This document shows positions 1-9,522 of a DNA stretch of 64,000 nucleotides, piece by piece. Each line of letters starts with the position of its first letter. Within the stretch, counting starts at the first letter, position 1. The position numbers and the translations under genes are program-made. The notes below the pieces were generated by a model. That model made no database searches. It worked only from the letters and a program-made list of their open reading frames with translations, and was not told where the DNA came from. This DNA is from Arsukibacterium indicum (GTDB lineage: Bacteria; Pseudomonadota; Gammaproteobacteria; Enterobacterales; Alteromonadaceae), in NCBI RefSeq assembly GCF_019100565.1, contig NZ_JAHRID010000002.1:372001-436000 (forward strand). The letters run 5' to 3'.

Positions 1-167
1 TGCCGTTACAAGCGTTATTATTTTTGCTGCTGCGCCTGGCTGAGTTCCACTCTGGAATTAATCAGCGCTACGGTAAAGACTACCGTACCCTGCGTAACGC
101 TCTGACGCTGGTGGTAGTAGTCAGCCATGTAGTTATGTTTGCTCTAATTCAACTGGCTGCAGCATAA
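1..167 (+). CDS. C-terminal end of a membrane protein (partial)
   Basis: An open frame enters from the left edge (codons in phase with base 3) and ends at TAA 165-167. The 54 visible residues hold two hydrophobic stretches (LQALLFLLLRLAEF and LTLVVVVSHVVMFALIQLAAA) around a basic polar linker (INQRYGKDYRTLRN). This looks like the last two membrane helices of an inner-membrane protein. It converges on the phosphatase gene at 178, with only 10 bases between stop codons. I do not recognise the family and the rest of the gene lies outside the window. Confidence 0.5.
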   Translation, partial: PLQALLFLLLRLAEFHSGINQRYGKDYRTLRNALTLVVVVSHVVMFALIQLAAA

Positions 168-177
168 ATTAGCATAG

Positions 178-696
178 CTACTGCCGACCTTCGTCACCTA
201 ACACCGCCCGCACTTTAGGCTCTAATGAACTTAAGCCGGCAGCGCGGCCAAACTCCAGCGACGCTTCAACCGGTTTACCATTAACTTCATGCGCACCAAT
301 GGCCAGTAACGCGCCAACTCTGTTGCCTGACGCACAGTGCACTACTACCTTTTCCTCTCCTTGCAACAGCTGGTACAGCTTTCGGGCATTTTCCGCAGTT
401 ACATCGCCCGCCCCGGCAACCGGCAGCGAAATATAGCTAAGGCCCAGTGCTTCTGCTTCAGCCTTTTCATCAAAATTAACCGCCTCACCCGGACCACGCA
501 GGTTGATCACTTTGCTGACACCGGCCGCTTTGAACTTCTGCAAATCTACCTGTGTCGGTTGGCCACCGGTGATCAGATTCTCGGAAGGCTGGTTAAAGTT
601 ATCCGGAATATTCGATCCCGCGACACTTTTAGTTTGGAAACCTATTAATAACAGGCCAATGGTAAATAGCGTTAAAACGTGCTTTATCACGCGCAT
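178..696 (-). CDS. DUF442/BLH-type protein phosphatase-like protein, exported or membrane-anchored
   Basis: A 172-residue protein starting with a hydrophobic signal or anchor (about residues 5-21), followed by a small dual-specificity-phosphatase-like domain. The N-terminal part (NLITGGQPT, then KVINLRGPGE) and the signature HCASGNRVGA (Cys121, Arg126) match the beta-lactamase-hydrolase-like phosphatase family (DUF442), which has four residues between Cys and Arg. The frame stays open further upstream, but ATG 694-696 is preferred because AAGGAG lies just before it. It is 10 bases downstream of the HDOD gene on the same strand, so the two are probably co-transcribed. The substrate is unknown. 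Confidence 0.75.
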   Translation of the reverse strand: MRVIKHVLTLFTIGLLLIGFQTKSVAGSNIPDNFNQPSENLITGGQPTQVDLQKFKAAGVSKVINLRGPGEAVNFDEKAEAEALGLSYISLPVAGAGDVTAENARKLYQLLQGEEKVVVHCASGNRVGALLAIGAHEVNGKPVEASLEFGRAAGLSSLEPKVRAVLGDEGRQ

Positions 697-706
697 TTTA
701 TTCTCC

Positions 707-1525
707 TTAATTATTCTGAAGCATGCTGTAAATATCGCTCTGGTCTTCAGTAAAGCTGCGCATTCTGGCGTAAGTATCATCCAGATCCAGGTGCGCCGCG
801 TGCACCAGCTTTAGCGGGAACTCATCAAAATTTCCTTCGTTAATCTGTTCCCGGTAAACAATCATATAGCGGGCCAGATATAACAATGTTGGATAAGGCA
901 ATAGTGCGCCACTGCCGGCAGGTTGTTGTTGCCATAAAATGGCATCGGCAATGTCATTAGGGAATTTCCAGTACTTAGCCAGTTCACTGCCCGCCATGGT
1001 GTAGTCAAACCCAAAAAGTTCCAGCTGAGTTTTACGCCGTGGCGCACCGCCCTCTACCTGCTCATCGATAGTTTTTGCCAGCTCGGGTTCCATTATATGA
1101 ATTAGATACTCACCAATGCCGTGCAGCAAACCACAGGTATAAGCCACTTCGGCGTCTACCTTGTTTAACCTGGCAAGCCACTTGGCTCTGTTGGCCAGCA
1201 TAAACGAGCGATGCCAGTATGCTTTCAAATCAAAGGTAGCCGGGGCCTTAAAGCTGGATACCAGGCCAATAGACAACACCAGAGTACGTAAAGTATCGCG
1301 CCCCAGCACAACCAACGCATCTTTAACTGAGCCAACCTTACGCTGACGACCAAAGTGCACCGAATTGGCCAATCGCAGTACTTTAGCGGTAATGGCCTGA
1401 TCATTGCTGATGATAGCCGCCAGCTCATCTGTAGACGATTCTTCATCGTGCATGCTGGCTATCAGTTTTTGCAATACTTGTGGAATACTGGGCAGGTTAG
1501 TTGCTTGCTCTATCATGTGCTTCAT
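707..1525 (-). CDS. HDOD domain signalling protein
   Basis: A 272-residue soluble protein covered almost entirely by an HDOD domain: LPSIPQVLQKLIASMHDE, then ISNDQAITAKVLRLANS and a central GLLHGIGEYLI helix. HDOD proteins are HD-superfamily relatives that usually lack full metal-ligand sets and act as adaptors in c-di-GMP, motility or stress signalling. No receiver, GGDEF or EAL domain is fused. The second Met (residue 4) could be the true start, since no strong ribosome site is visible. A c-di-GMP enzyme lies directly upstream on the same strand, fitting a signalling cluster, but no common promoter is proven. Confidence 0.8.
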   Translation of the reverse strand: MKHMIEQATNLPSIPQVLQKLIASMHDEESSTDELAAIISNDQAITAKVLRLANSVHFGRQRKVGSVKDALVVLGRDTLRTLVLSIGLVSSFKAPATFDLKAYWHRSFMLANRAKWLARLNKVDAEVAYTCGLLHGIGEYLIHIMEPELAKTIDEQVEGGAPRRKTQLELFGFDYTMAGSELAKYWKFPNDIADAILWQQQPAGSGALLPYPTLLYLARYMIVYREQINEGNFDEFPLKLVHAAHLDLDDTYARMRSFTEDQSDIYSMLQNN

Positions 1526-1648
1526 GGCGTTATAATTCCACTACTTAACAGAAAATGCGGGGCTGTACTGAGCTTAATGGCTAGCTGGTCACTTCACAAG
1601 TTATCAAGCTACTGAATTTATAGTTAGTGTGGCAATTTTGCACTAAAT

Positions 1649-4168
1649 TTAGCGGCTTTGTGACTTAATCCAGCTTTCAGTAGCAGCAATATCTGCCGGG
1701 CGGGCAAACAGATACCCCTGAAAACAGCGACAACCACTTTTTAGCAATAGCTGACGTTGCATCTCGGTTTCAACCCCTTCGGCGACCAACGTCATGCCGT
1801 AGGTATCTGCAATACCAATAATAGCGTCAACGATAACCCAATCGCGTGGGTTACCCGAACTGCCACTGCGCACAAAATACTGATCTATTTTTACTTCGTC
1901 AAAAGGCAGACGTGATAAATAAGATAATGACGAATAACCGGTGCCGAAGTCATCCATCGAAAACCGCACGCCAAGCTGCTTAATTTGCTCCATTTTTGCG
2001 ACCGCATCGTCCAGATTGGCCAATACCAGGCTTTCGGTCAGCTCAAGGATCAGTAACTCTGGCGCCAGTTGAAAGTGCTGTAAATAGTGCTGAATAATGC
2101 TGACGAACTCGGGTAAATAAAATTGGCGGGCACTGATATTAACTGACATCGTTAACCTGGCGAACTGCGGATCATGCTGCCATTGTTGTAATTGCGCACA
2201 GGCTTGCTGCAGCACCCAATCGCCTATTTTTTCGATTTGGCCGTTGGCCTCTGCCAACGGTATAAATTGCGCCGGCGATACTGCTCCCAACTCCGGATGC
2301 TGCCAACGTAACAGGGCCTCTACCCCAATTACATCGCCGCTGTCAGCAAGCTGCGGTTGATAATGCAACTGCAACTGGTTGGCCGTAACGGCATTAGCCA
2401 ATGCTAATTCTAAGGCATAGCGTTGCTGTATTTGCTCTGTCATGGCTGGTGAAAAGCACACCAGGCTATTACCGCCGCTCTTTTTAGCCTGTGACAGTGC
2501 AATGTCGGCACGTTTTAACAGCTCAGCAGACGAACCACCAGACTCATCGGCCAGAGCAAAGCCAAACGAGAAGCTACAATGGTAATAATGCTGGTTCAGC
2601 TGAAAAGGTTGCTGCAATTGTTGTCTTAATCCGGCACAAATACGTTCAACCTCTGCCATTAGCTGCTGTTCACCGGGTGGTAACTTCGCTAATAACAAAA
2701 CAAATTCATCACTGCTAATTCGGCCACAACTGCTATTAGCCGGAATAGCCTGGTTCAAACGCCCGGCAACTTGTTTTAACAACTCGTCGCCAGCCTGATG
2801 CCCCTGGGTATCGTTCAGGCGTTTAAAATTATCTATATCAACTAATAGCACGCCCGCACAATGCTGTTGCGGGTTAAGTTCATCACAAATTTGTTGCAAG
2901 CTTTGCTGGATCCTGCCGCGATTAAGCAAACCGGTAAGGGCGTCGTAGTAAGCTAACTGTCTGATTTGCTGCTCTGCAGCTTTGCGGGCCGATATATCGG
3001 TAGTAAAGCCACTCCAGCTAACCCCGGCCTCATCCCGCTGTGGTTGAGCATTCGACAACAACCAGCGGGTCTGGCCGTTTGCCATAATAACCCGGTGTTC
3101 ATGATGCCAGAGTGTCAGCTGCTCTGCCGACTGGTTAATAGATTGCAATACTGCGGCCTGATCCTCAGGGTGAATGGCATACAGCACTTGCATACCATCC
3201 TGACGTGCCTGCTCCGGGCTAACGCCGTAAAGGTCCAGCATGGCGTCACTGGCATATGGAAAGGTAAAACTGCCATCACTATGTAAGCGAAGCTCGTAAA
3301 CCAAGCCGGGCACCCGGGACGCAATACGCTGCCAGCGCTGATCCAGCTGTTGCACTTTGCTTCTGGCCCGCATACGACTTTGCTGCGCTTCCTGCACCTG
3401 CCGGCGCATCAGGACGATCAGCGTTGCTAAAACTAAAATAGACACCGCAACCACCACAGCAATAGTGCCCAGGGTCTGACGGGTCATCACGGCGGCGTCT
3501 GGGAGCGGCAAATCAGCCAGTGGCAGGTAAACGGTGGCATGCATTGCAATATAGTGCATGCTGGCAATTGCCAGCCCCATTACCACCGAACTAAGCAAAT
3601 CCAGTATCAGATTGTGACGAATAACTGGCGCCAGCCAGCGCCGGGTTCCCAGTGCCAGCGTCGCCAGTAGTACCGCGCCAGCGATTGATATGATAAATAA
3701 TCCTGGCTGATACAACCGCTCAGCATCCATCACCATTGCAGCCATACCGGTATAGTGCATCACCCCAATGCCGGCCCCCATTAACACACCGCCACCAAGA
3801 ATTTGACCAGCTGAAGATGCTGGCTGAGCAACAACATAAAGTGCGACGCTGGCGGCCAGTATCGCAGGCAGCAAAGACAACAACGTAAGGTTAACCTGAT
3901 AATCGACATTTACCGGTAATTGCAATGACATCATGCCGGTGAAATGCATAGCCCAAACTCCAAGCCCCATAGCTATAGCACCACTACCCAACCATAAATA
4001 ACGGGCTGTCTGGTTGGCAGCATGCTGGATCAGGCTTCGATGACTAAAACTGGTATAAGCAGCAAGTACAGCAATTAGCAAAGACAGCACTACCAGCACC
4101 ACAGTATGATGCCCATGGTAAGCCACACTCAGGTCGGTTTTATCGGTAGTAAAAGCTAAAAATGCCAT
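1649..4168 (-). CDS. MHYT-PAS-GGDEF-EAL membrane c-di-GMP phosphodiesterase
   Basis: An 839-residue inner-membrane sensor. Residues 1-255 carry seven hydrophobic helices with three MHYT motifs (MHFTG at 74, MHYTG at 137, MHYIA at 204), a module proposed to bind copper and sense gases such as O2, CO or NO. A PAS domain follows (about 280-395), then GGDEF (about 402-565) and EAL (about 590-830). The GGDEF signature is SSDEF at 485-489, so cyclase activity is doubtful. The EAL domain keeps EALLRW (617), ELTES (709), DDFGTG (739) and AEGVET (796). I infer a net c-di-GMP phosphodiesterase tuned by a membrane signal. It is 20 bases downstream of the aldo-keto reductase gene. Confidence 0.92.
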   Translation of the reverse strand: MAFLAFTTDKTDLSVAYHGHHTVVLVVLSLLIAVLAAYTSFSHRSLIQHAANQTARYLWLGSGAIAMGLGVWAMHFTGMMSLQLPVNVDYQVNLTLLSLLPAILAASVALYVVAQPASSAGQILGGGVLMGAGIGVMHYTGMAAMVMDAERLYQPGLFIISIAGAVLLATLALGTRRWLAPVIRHNLILDLLSSVVMGLAIASMHYIAMHATVYLPLADLPLPDAAVMTRQTLGTIAVVVAVSILVLATLIVLMRRQVQEAQQSRMRARSKVQQLDQRWQRIASRVPGLVYELRLHSDGSFTFPYASDAMLDLYGVSPEQARQDGMQVLYAIHPEDQAAVLQSINQSAEQLTLWHHEHRVIMANGQTRWLLSNAQPQRDEAGVSWSGFTTDISARKAAEQQIRQLAYYDALTGLLNRGRIQQSLQQICDELNPQQHCAGVLLVDIDNFKRLNDTQGHQAGDELLKQVAGRLNQAIPANSSCGRISSDEFVLLLAKLPPGEQQLMAEVERICAGLRQQLQQPFQLNQHYYHCSFSFGFALADESGGSSAELLKRADIALSQAKKSGGNSLVCFSPAMTEQIQQRYALELALANAVTANQLQLHYQPQLADSGDVIGVEALLRWQHPELGAVSPAQFIPLAEANGQIEKIGDWVLQQACAQLQQWQHDPQFARLTMSVNISARQFYLPEFVSIIQHYLQHFQLAPELLILELTESLVLANLDDAVAKMEQIKQLGVRFSMDDFGTGYSSLSYLSRLPFDEVKIDQYFVRSGSSGNPRDWVIVDAIIGIADTYGMTLVAEGVETEMQRQLLLKSGCRCFQGYLFARPADIAATESWIKSQSR

Positions 4169-4188
4169 CCGCTATCCTGCCTGGTTAA

Positions 4189-5241
4189 TTAAAAAGGCAC
4201 AGGGTATTGTCGCAGAAACCGGCTGATATCGTCGGTTACCGTCTGATTAAGCGTTAAACTAAAGGCCGCAATATTTTGCTGCAGCTGGGCCATGCTGGTT
4301 GCTCCGATAATGGTAGAGGTAACACCCTCAACCTGATTAACCCAGGCCAACGCAAGTGCCGCCGGGGCCAGCTGATGGCTGGCTGCCAGCTCGGTAAACG
4401 CCGCTACTGCCTGTTCTGACTGCGGTGTATCACGAAACAGACCGTGGCGCTGTAACATGCTCCAGCGGCTGCCAGTTGGCCTGGCCCCCTTAAGGTACTT
4501 GCCACTTATCGCACCCGTTACTAAAGGTGACCAGGGCAAATAAGCAATTTGCTCATGCACACATTGTTCAATTAAATACGGCCAGTCTTTAGTGTGTAAC
4601 AGACTGAATTCATTTTGAATAGATACCATTCGCGGTAGCTTGTGTTGTTTACTCAGTTGCAGGTACTGGCTAATACCCCAGGGGGTTTCATTCGACAGGC
4701 CGCAAAAACGGATTTTGCCAGCGGTAACACACTGCTCTAATGCCTGCAATAACCCCAGTATCTGTTCCGTTTGCTGTTCAGCGTCAACATCTGTAAATGT
4801 AATACGACCCGGTGCATGCTTACCAAAGTGTGGTGATACCCGGTTTGGCCAGTGCAGCTGATACAGGTCAATATAGTCCGTCTGCAAGCGTTGCAGCGAG
4901 CCATCAACGGCCTGAATTAATGTTGCCGGGCTCATGTCACTGCCGTCCCGAATATAATTAAGACCGTTTCCGGCCATCTTCGTAGCCAGTACTATATCAG
5001 ACCGCTTATGTTGCTGGCGGCTTAACCAGTTGCCTATAATTTTTTCGGTTGCGCCGTACGATTCTGCCGTTGGCGGAACTGAATACATCTCAGCGGTATC
5101 AATAAAATTAACGCCCTGTGCCAGAGCGAATGCCAGTTGCTCGTCGGCATCCTGCTGGGTATTCTGCGTGCCCCAGGTCATGGTGCCCAGACAAACCCTT
5201 GACACCTTAACGTTGCTACTGCCAAGTATTGAATATTGCAT
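4189..5241 (-). CDS. tas: Tas-like NADP(H)-dependent aldo/keto reductase
   Basis: A 350-residue cytoplasmic TIM-barrel oxidoreductase. The catalytic tetrad of aldo/keto reductases is visible: Asp48 and Tyr53 (NFIDTAEMYSVPP), Lys88 (ATKMAG) and His130 (DLYQLHWPNR). The start MQYSILGSSNVKVS and the block LGTMTWGTQN closely resemble E. coli Tas, and the length matches that family. The C-terminal GATSMAQLQQNI is the usual NADP-binding region. The physiological substrate of this subgroup is not established. It precedes the c-di-GMP gene on the same strand. Confidence 0.88.
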   Translation of the reverse strand: MQYSILGSSNVKVSRVCLGTMTWGTQNTQQDADEQLAFALAQGVNFIDTAEMYSVPPTAESYGATEKIIGNWLSRQQHKRSDIVLATKMAGNGLNYIRDGSDMSPATLIQAVDGSLQRLQTDYIDLYQLHWPNRVSPHFGKHAPGRITFTDVDAEQQTEQILGLLQALEQCVTAGKIRFCGLSNETPWGISQYLQLSKQHKLPRMVSIQNEFSLLHTKDWPYLIEQCVHEQIAYLPWSPLVTGAISGKYLKGARPTGSRWSMLQRHGLFRDTPQSEQAVAAFTELAASHQLAPAALALAWVNQVEGVTSTIIGATSMAQLQQNIAAFSLTLNQTVTDDISRFLRQYPVPF

Positions 5242-5398
5242 AAATAATCCGTTGTTAAGTCTTCAGCTTACCATTACCAGCACCGGAAAAACCCACGGTC
5301 TGAACAAAAATTATGTTGCGAAAAGCTTGCTTAAGGTAATGCTTCCGGCCGGTGCACTTGTTCGGGAGCTACCGCCTGTGCCGCCATTTTTTCCCGCG

Positions 5399-6412
5399 CT
5401 AATTCTTTATCGTCCTGATCCGGGCTGACCCATCCTGCGGCTGTTGCTGCCCCGTATAACACAAGCGGATAAGCATCGGAAAATGATCAGAGCCGATAGC
5501 GGGTAAACGATGAATATGCTGCAAAGTAAAATGACTGCTATGGAATAAATGGTCCAGCGGCCAGCGCATAAACGGATAGTCAGCATGAAAACTGTTATAC
5601 ATGCCACGGCCAATCCGTGGATCAAGCAAGCCGCTAACTTTTCTGAACAAACGGGTTGTTTCAGACCAGGCCACGTCATTTAAGTCGCCGGCGACAATAA
5701 CCGGTGTTGTTACCTGTTTTACACTGGCTGCAACTATCAGCAATTCGGCATCGCGCTCTTCTGAGCTGGCATTTTCTGTGGGGCTGGGCGGTGCCGGATG
5801 CAGAAAATGGACAGCAATCCGGCTGCTATCGGATAATTCCACTTCAGCGTGCACAGAAGGAACCCCTTCTTCTACCAGAAACTGCAATGACGGGTTATGT
5901 AGTGGCAAGCGCGAATACACATGCATGCCGTATAAATTATCCAGCGGGCATTTCACATTATGCGGATAGTCATCGCTCAACACATCAAGCTGCTGTTGCC
6001 ACCAGCTATCAGACTCCAGCGTAACCAGAATATCTGGCTGGTGTTGTCTGACTAGATCAATTAGTGCCTGCGAATTGCGGTTAGAAGCCAGTACATTGGC
6101 ATTTAGTATGGCAATGCAAGGGGTGGCGCCGTCAGCTGCCGCCATTACTTCTTTGCGATGCAATGGTGTGTAAGGCAATATCCACCACAATTGAAAAACC
6201 AGGCAGCCAGCACTTATCAATGCCATTGCTGCCTGACTAAACTGACTGAAATCAATTAGCAAAAGCTGAGCGACAAGAATCACCAGGGCCGCCGCAGCCA
6301 GTTGCAGCCGGGGAAAATCCAGACCACGAACCCACCAGGCTTTAAAGCGCCATAAAGGCAACAACGTTAACACTGCTAACAGCAGGCTGGCCAGCCACAA
6401 ACCCGATATCAT
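5399..6412 (-). CDS. membrane-anchored endonuclease/exonuclease/phosphatase-fold protein
   Basis: A 337-residue protein with three N-terminal hydrophobic helices (about 5-20, 38-53, 62-80) and an EEP-fold catalytic domain from about residue 100. Metal and catalytic motifs visible are Asn105 (LNANVL), Glu133 (VTLESDS), GDLND at 241-245 and GSDHF with His309. The family cleaves phosphodiester or phosphomonoester bonds; YafD-like bacterial members of this layout have no settled substrate. The topology suggests a catalytic domain facing the periplasm, which is an inference. It lies downstream of the M16 protease gene behind a terminator, so it is probably transcribed separately. Confidence 0.85.
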   Translation of the reverse strand: MISGLWLASLLLAVLTLLPLWRFKAWWVRGLDFPRLQLAAAALVILVAQLLLIDFSQFSQAAMALISAGCLVFQLWWILPYTPLHRKEVMAAADGATPCIAILNANVLASNRNSQALIDLVRQHQPDILVTLESDSWWQQQLDVLSDDYPHNVKCPLDNLYGMHVYSRLPLHNPSLQFLVEEGVPSVHAEVELSDSSRIAVHFLHPAPPSPTENASSEERDAELLIVAASVKQVTTPVIVAGDLNDVAWSETTRLFRKVSGLLDPRIGRGMYNSFHADYPFMRWPLDHLFHSSHFTLQHIHRLPAIGSDHFPMLIRLCYTGQQQPQDGSARIRTIKN

Positions 6413-6508
6413 TACCTAATCCTGTTTAACCTGATATCTTGCCACTTTAGGGGCTTGGCCAGCAAATTGCCAGCATTACCCCAGGGCATACCTGAATAAA
6501 AAAGCAAA

Positions 6509-6540
6509 TAAAAACGCCACCGGCTGGTGGCGTTTTGTTT
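6509..6540 (-). terminator. Rho-independent terminator after the M16 protease gene
   Basis: Perfect 11-bp inverted repeat (AAAACGCCACC, 6511-6521, with its complement at 6526-6536) around a four-base loop. Reading leftwards the stem is followed by a T-rich tract. It lies 15 bases past the protease stop codon. Confidence 0.85.
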
Positions 6541-6551
6541 ACTGCAAAACC

Positions 6552-9395
6552 TTACAAGCTTAAATCTTCCACCGGGTAACCCAGCGCTTCAAGCTCTGGC
6601 CGGAGTACCGCGGAATCGCCAACAACCACTATCACCATGTTTTTTGGATCAAAATGCTGTTTTGCCAGCTGGTTTATCTCCTGTTTACTGATGTTGGCAA
6701 TAATGGCATTGCGTTCATCAACAAAGGTTGGCGCCAAATCATGCTCCAGGATCTGCGCCAAGAAGCCCAGTTTGGCATTTGGCGTTTCATATTTTAACGC
6801 ATCACGCTGATTTAGCGCCCGCCGCATAAACGCCAGTTCAGGATCGGTAACACCTTCAGCACTGAAGCGGTTAAGCTCGTCAATAAACTCTTTAACCGAA
6901 GCTGCAGTAGCATCTGCCCGAACAGCAGCTGAAGCAACAAACACGCCGGTATAACTATCAGCATTGAAGCCAGTGCGTGCACCATAGGTGTACCCTTTAT
7001 CTTCTCGCAGGTTCAGGTTAATCCGGCTGTTAAAGTTACCGCCAATAGTAAAGTTGGCTAACCCGGTTTTAAAATACTCACCGGTAATATCTTCCGATAA
7101 GCTACGTTTACCAATCCGGATTTCAGATTGCGGTGAATCATCTTTATGCACCAGATAAATTACTGCACCACGGCTGGTATCCTCAGGTACCTGAACATTC
7201 ACAGCCGGTGCTTTGCCGGTAAACTGCGTTAGCGGCTTAATAGCCTGCTGCAGCTTATCTTTGGCCAAATCTGACACCACAATTAACTGGCCGCCGTCTG
7301 GCTTAAAGTGACTATTATAATAGGCTTTAACATCTTCCAGGCCCAGGTTGGTAACACTGGCCAGGGTGCCACCGCCAGGTTGGCCTAAAATACTGTCACC
7401 ATACATTAGTTTGCGAAACGCATTGCTGGCCAGGTAACCGGCATTTTTCTCTGACTGCTGAATACCTTGTAATCGTTGCTGTTTCAGGCGGTTAAAATCG
7501 TCTTCATTAAACGCCGGCCGCAACATTTTTTCCATCAACAGCTCGATGGTTTTATCCAGGTTTTTGCTCAGACTTAATACGTACAACTGAATATGCTCAT
7601 CACCGGCACTGATACTGATATAGCTACCCAGCTTTTCCAATTCCAACGCGATCTCTTCGCCGCTGAAGTTTTTGGTATCTTCATTCAGCATGGCGGTTAA
7701 CATACTGCTTAAACCGGTTTTATCAGGGCTTTCGTAATATAAGCCGCTGTTCAGTTTCAGCAACATCGCCGTAGTTGGCGTTTCATCGCTGGCTGCGCCT
7801 AACACGCTAATGCCATTGTCCAGGCTGCTTTGCCAGTACGCCGGTACAGTAACCGCCGGGTTTACTCCGGCTTGCGGCTCAATACTGCGGTCAAAGTTGT
7901 CAGTTGCCCGGCGCACCTGTAAATCATCGGCGCTGGTTTGCGACGGGCCACCAAAATCCAGCACTTCCGGGCTGAAGTTATCAGCAGCAGCAATTAAATC
8001 CAGCTTGCCACGTGGCACTACCGACATGATCACTGAACCTTTACCTTTGAGATAGGTGTTGTATACACGCATCACATCGTCTTTGGTTACTTTGTTTACC
8101 CGGTTTAAATCATTTTGCAGATTGTCCGGGTTGCCGGTCAGAGTTTCGTTAATCGCCAGCTGGCTAACCTTACCCGACACGCTTTGCAGGCCATAAATGG
8201 TATTAGCCTCCATTTGTGCTTTAACTTTCAATAAGTCGTCGTCATTGACACCGCGTTGCTCAAACTCGGCCAGACTTTCCCGGATAAGCGCTTCAATATC
8301 TGCCAGGTTTTTGCCTGACGCCGGGTGCGGCAGTGCCAGTAAATTAAAAGTACAGGCCAGCTCAGCACAAGGATGATTAACATTAGCCTGCACTGCTACC
8401 TGAGTTTTCACCAGGTTTTTATAAAAAATGGAGTTTTTGCCACCACCAAGGATCTCTGCCAGCACATCCAGTGCAGCTTCGTCTTCATGACGCAGATAGA
8501 CCGTAGGGTAAGACATATAAATCAGAGGTAAATGAACATTATCTTCCATTGAAATATAACGATCACTGTCCAGCGATACCGGTTGTTTTGGCGCTGCGGT
8601 AACTTCCGGGCCACGGGGAATTGAACCAAAATACTGCTTAACCAGTGGCAATACTTCATTTGCAGTAACTGCGCCACCTATGGTCACAGTCGCGTTGTTC
8701 GGACCGTACCAGCGCAGGAAAAACGCTTTTACATCATTAACATTGGCCCGGTTTAAATCATCCATGTAGCCAATTACCGGCCATGAATAAGGGTGGCCAA
8801 CTGGATACAAGGCCTGAGAAACCCGCTCGCCCAACCGGCCATAAGGACGGTTGTCGACGCGCTGACCGCGCTCGTTTTTCACCGTTTCACGTTGTACTTC
8901 AAATTTTTGTTCCGTTACCGCATCCAGTAGAAAACCCATCCGGTCTGCTTCTAACCACAGCATTTTTTCCAGCTGATTAGAGGGTACTGTCTGGAAATAA
9001 TTGGTACGGTCAGAGTTAGTGGTGCCGTTTAAGGTACCGCCGGCTTCGGTAACAATCCGGAAATGCTCTTCATCACCGACGTTTTCTGAGCCCTGAAACA
9101 TCATATGCTCAAAAAAGTGAGCAAAACCAGACTTACCAAGCTCTTCCCGGGCAGAACCAACATGATAAGTCACATCAACATGGACCAGCGGATCGGAGTG
9201 ATCTTCATGCACAATAACGGTTAAGCCGTTATCCAGCTCGTATTTTTTGTATGGTACTGACACTCCGTTTTTTTGCTGGGTATGTTCAGTTATCAGCTTT
9301 ACGCCCTGTGGCAGTTGTGGTGCAGCTGGTTGATTACTACAGGCAGTAATAGCCGCTATCAGGCCCATTGCCAGTACAATTTTTGATAATTTCAA
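6552..9395 (-). CDS. M16 family zinc metallopeptidase, lipoprotein
   Basis: A 947-residue periplasmic protease anchored as a lipoprotein: the signal MKLSKIVLAMGLIAAITAC ends in a lipobox with Cys19. The N-terminal half holds the inverted zinc motif HFFEH (93-97), followed by the distal acidic helix (TVKNERGQRVDNRPYG). The C-terminal half is the usual second M16 unit lacking a zinc site, so both halves together form the clamshell chamber. Full length is typical of two-unit periplasmic M16 proteases (pitrilysin/insulinase clan). Substrates are probably peptides or small unfolded proteins. It is followed by a strong terminator and is likely monocistronic. Confidence 0.93.
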   Translation of the reverse strand: MKLSKIVLAMGLIAAITACSNQPAAPQLPQGVKLITEHTQQKNGVSVPYKKYELDNGLTVIVHEDHSDPLVHVDVTYHVGSAREELGKSGFAHFFEHMMFQGSENVGDEEHFRIVTEAGGTLNGTTNSDRTNYFQTVPSNQLEKMLWLEADRMGFLLDAVTEQKFEVQRETVKNERGQRVDNRPYGRLGERVSQALYPVGHPYSWPVIGYMDDLNRANVNDVKAFFLRWYGPNNATVTIGGAVTANEVLPLVKQYFGSIPRGPEVTAAPKQPVSLDSDRYISMEDNVHLPLIYMSYPTVYLRHEDEAALDVLAEILGGGKNSIFYKNLVKTQVAVQANVNHPCAELACTFNLLALPHPASGKNLADIEALIRESLAEFEQRGVNDDDLLKVKAQMEANTIYGLQSVSGKVSQLAINETLTGNPDNLQNDLNRVNKVTKDDVMRVYNTYLKGKGSVIMSVVPRGKLDLIAAADNFSPEVLDFGGPSQTSADDLQVRRATDNFDRSIEPQAGVNPAVTVPAYWQSSLDNGISVLGAASDETPTTAMLLKLNSGLYYESPDKTGLSSMLTAMLNEDTKNFSGEEIALELEKLGSYISISAGDEHIQLYVLSLSKNLDKTIELLMEKMLRPAFNEDDFNRLKQQRLQGIQQSEKNAGYLASNAFRKLMYGDSILGQPGGGTLASVTNLGLEDVKAYYNSHFKPDGGQLIVVSDLAKDKLQQAIKPLTQFTGKAPAVNVQVPEDTSRGAVIYLVHKDDSPQSEIRIGKRSLSEDITGEYFKTGLANFTIGGNFNSRINLNLREDKGYTYGARTGFNADSYTGVFVASAAVRADATAASVKEFIDELNRFSAEGVTDPELAFMRRALNQRDALKYETPNAKLGFLAQILEHDLAPTFVDERNAIIANISKQEINQLAKQHFDPKNMVIVVVGDSAVLRPELEALGYPVEDLSL

Positions 9396-9522
9396 TGCGT
9401 GATCTCCAGATTTTTTCTTGTTGTCATTCTATTTACAAGCTCATGTTATGTGTTAAGACCTCCGGAGTCATCAGCCCGGTAATATTTTGAAACACTTTAG
9501 TGACAATTTGCGGCCAATGGCA

